Shown: in pieces, positions 5,143 to 6,664 of the stretch
Layout: each line of letters begins with the position of its first letter
Numbering within the stretch: the first letter of the stretch is position 1
Assembly (NCBI GenBank): GCA_017652965.1
Contig: JAGBZZ010000076.1
Location: 1 to 6,664 of the forward strand
DNA from: Clostridia bacterium
GTDB taxonomy: Bacteria; Bacillota_A; Clostridia; Oscillospirales; CAG-272
Reading direction: 5' to 3'
DNA length: 6,664 nucleotides
Translations under genes and position numbers: made by a program
Notes under the pieces: generated by a model
Databases searched by the model: none
The model's input: the letters and a program-made list of their open reading frames with translations, nothing else
Told to the model about the DNA's origin: nothing

Positions 5143-6664
5143 ATGATCTGTAAGCGTTGTCATAAGGAGTGGGACCCGGTGGAGCTGGGGCTCGCCTGCC
5201 CCGCCTGCCACGCCACGGCAAGGCCGGAGCCTGCCGAGACGGCGGCTCTTTTTGGCCGCGCCGTCACTCTTGAGCAGGATAAGAAATATGAGGAGGCCTT
5301 CCGCCTTTATGCCCTCCTTGCCCTTGCGGGTATCCCGGAGGGGGCGGAGGCGCACGCCAGATGCCACCAGGAGGGGCTTGGCACGCCGCGTGACCTTGCC
5401 CGCGCCGCCGACGGCTATCTTGACGCCGCCGAGCATGGCTCGGTGCGTGCCGCCTATCGTCTCGGTCGGCTTCTCGCCGCCCGCCCGCGCCTTGCCGACG
5501 GGCGTGGCACCGCCGCCTTCTGGCTTCGTGCGGCGGCCGCCCTCGGCAGTGCCGACGCTGCCTTCTCGCTTGCCACATCGGGCGAGGGGATGGGGCTTTC
5601 GTCCGATGAGCGGATGCGGTATCTTGACGCCGCCGCAAGGGTGGGGCATATCCCGGCCATCCGCCGTCTTTTCCGCGTCTATCTCTTCGGCAGGGGGCTG
5701 ACGCGTAGCCTTCCGCACGCCCGATGGGCCTTGGGGCTCCTCCCCAAGCCGAATGCCGCCGTCCTTCTCTTTTTCCGCCTCTTTCTCGGCAATCCCACGC
5801 CCGTCGCCCCCACGCTCGTTGAGGAGGATGCCGCGGGGAGTCTTCTCGCCCTTGGGACGCAGGCGATAGGCTTCGGCCTTCCCACCACCGCCCTCCGCCT
5901 CCTTCTCCTCGCCGCCGAGCGAGGCTCTGCCGAGGCGGCCCTGCGCGTGGGCGCCGCCTATCAGGATGGGCTTGGCACGATTCCGAGCCTTGATACTGCC
6001 ATCAATTTCTATCACCGCGCGGCAAGCCTTGGCTCTGCCGAGGCCGCCCTTGTCCTCGGACGCATCTATGAAAAGGAGAGGGGTGACCTTGCCGCCGCCG
6101 AGGGACAGTATCTTGCGGCGGCCGAGCGCGGTACTGCCGAGCATCAGTATATTCTCGGTGACTTCTATCTCTCGCACGATAAGGCAGGGGAGGGCGTCCG
6201 CCGTGCCGTGCCGTGGCTTCGCCGCGCCGCCTCGGGTGGGTGCATCCCGGCGGCCGACCGTCTCCTCGGCATTGACAAGCATCTTGCCGACACCTATAAT
6301 CGCGCGGTGGAGGCCGGGCGCGCCGGCAACGTCCGGGAGGCCTTCTCGCTCTACGAGAACGCCGCCGCCCTCGGCCACGCCCCCTCGCTTTCCAACCTCG
6401 GCTACTGTCTGCAAAAGGGCATCGGCTGTGATGCCGACCCGCGTGCCGCCGCCCGCGCCTACCGTGAGGCGGTCGCGGCAGGGAGCGATGCCGCAAGGCT
6501 TAATCTTGCCGCCTGCTACCTGCACGGCATCGGCGTCGGGCGTGACTTCGCCCGCGCCCGCGCCCTCCTTACCGACGTGCCGCGCGCCTACCGTGAGACG
6601 GCCACCGCCCTTCTTGCGGCGATGGACGGCGCGCGCAACCGCAAGCGCGCCCACCGCCTCTATG
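5143..6664 (+). CDS. Sel1-repeat (TPR-like) protein with N-terminal zinc ribbon, truncated at right edge
   Basis: The ATG at 5143 is preceded by GGAGGG (5132-5137) with a 5-base gap. The frame is open for 507 codons to the window end, so the C-terminus is missing. Cys3, Cys6, Cys19 and Cys22 (CKRC and CPAC) form a short zinc ribbon. From residue 63 on the protein is built of helical-hairpin repeats starting with a Gly and ending in an Ala-rich helix. Repeats begin at 63, 99, 135, 168, 261, 297, 330, 366, 411 and 447, spaced 33, 36 or 45 apart, with signatures such as GSAEAALRVG, YQDGLGT and FYHRAAS, which are Sel1-like. Residues about 200-260 are a degenerate stretch with a hydrophobic run (VLLFFRLFLG). 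There is no signal peptide, so it is probably cytoplasmic. Sel1 arrays usually scaffold protein-protein contacts; the partner is unknown. It is more GC- and GCC-rich than the lipoprotein gene, mostly because of its alanine content. Confidence 0.85.
   Translation, partial: MICKRCHKEWDPVELGLACPACHATARPEPAETAALFGRAVTLEQDKKYEEAFRLYALLALAGIPEGAEAHARCHQEGLGTPRDLARAADGYLDAAEHGSVRAAYRLGRLLAARPRLADGRGTAAFWLRAAAALGSADAAFSLATSGEGMGLSSDERMRYLDAAARVGHIPAIRRLFRVYLFGRGLTRSLPHARWALGLLPKPNAAVLLFFRLFLGNPTPVAPTLVEEDAAGSLLALGTQAIGFGLPTTALRLLLLAAERGSAEAALRVGAAYQDGLGTIPSLDTAINFYHRAASLGSAEAALVLGRIYEKERGDLAAAEGQYLAAAERGTAEHQYILGDFYLSHDKAGEGVRRAVPWLRRAASGGCIPAADRLLGIDKHLADTYNRAVEAGRAGNVREAFSLYENAAALGHAPSLSNLGYCLQKGIGCDADPRAAARAYREAVAAGSDAARLNLAACYLHGIGVGRDFARARALLTDVPRAYRETATALLAAMDGARNRKRAHRLY

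Noticed and set aside
5128..6654. 508-codon open frame on the minus strand
   Set aside because: Antisense to the Sel1-repeat gene. The plus strand shows regular 36-residue repeats, a zinc ribbon and a ribosome site, while the antisense product is a Gly/Arg/Lys-rich string produced by high GC.
1..6664. CRISPR array, transposon ends, tRNA or riboswitch
   Set aside because: No regularly spaced direct repeats with unique spacers, no terminal inverted repeats with a transposase, no cloverleaf, and no leader long or conserved enough to match a known riboswitch. The repeats seen are coding repeats.

Overview
The window looks like chromosomal DNA from an uncultured, GC-rich gut-type member of the Clostridia (Oscillospiraceae or Christensenellales-like). 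This is inferred from three things. The genes carry strong Shine-Dalgarno sites, GCC/CTT-rich codons and AT-rich intergenic DNA with TTGACA/TATGAT promoter boxes. The terminators are classic intrinsic ones. The gene content also fits: a zinc-ribbon tail of the SPFH/virion-core-like kind, a very large beta-helix lipoprotein, and a Sel1-repeat protein. No rRNA, tRNA, CRISPR array, insertion sequence or phage gene was seen.

Layout: (1) 1-194, the 3' end of a plus-strand gene encoding a multi-CxxC zinc-ribbon C-terminus, closed by an intrinsic terminator (211-239). (2) 195-440, an AT-rich intergenic region with a near-consensus sigma-A promoter (316-344) and AT-rich palindromes downstream of it. 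(3) 441-644, a small 67-residue hypothetical gene, probably the first gene of a two-gene transcript. (4) 679-4764, a 1361-residue secreted lipoprotein. It has a lipobox, a Thr/Pro linker, two tandem GH67N-like domains, a right-handed parallel beta-helix of the GH141-like type, a charged helical insertion with an internal 37-residue repeat, and a DxDxDG loop near the C-terminus. (5) 4770-4805, a long symmetrical hairpin that can terminate transcription from both sides. (6) 4816-5001 on the minus strand, a 61-residue basic membrane protein with a very good ribosome binding site, convergent with the lipoprotein gene. (7) 5143 to the window end, a Sel1-repeat protein with an N-terminal zinc ribbon, open at the right edge and visibly more GC-rich than the lipoprotein gene.

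How they work together: the promoter, small gene and lipoprotein gene form one likely transcription unit whose main product is an envelope-anchored polysaccharide-active or polysaccharide-binding protein. No transporter, regulator or second carbohydrate enzyme is present, so this is not a recognisable utilisation locus within the window. The two flanking genes both carry Cys4 zinc ribbons typical of Clostridial scaffold-like proteins, but nothing in the sequence ties them functionally to the lipoprotein. No clear new multi-gene system was found. The best leads are the lipoprotein's unusual architecture, the small gene in front of it and the small membrane protein behind it.
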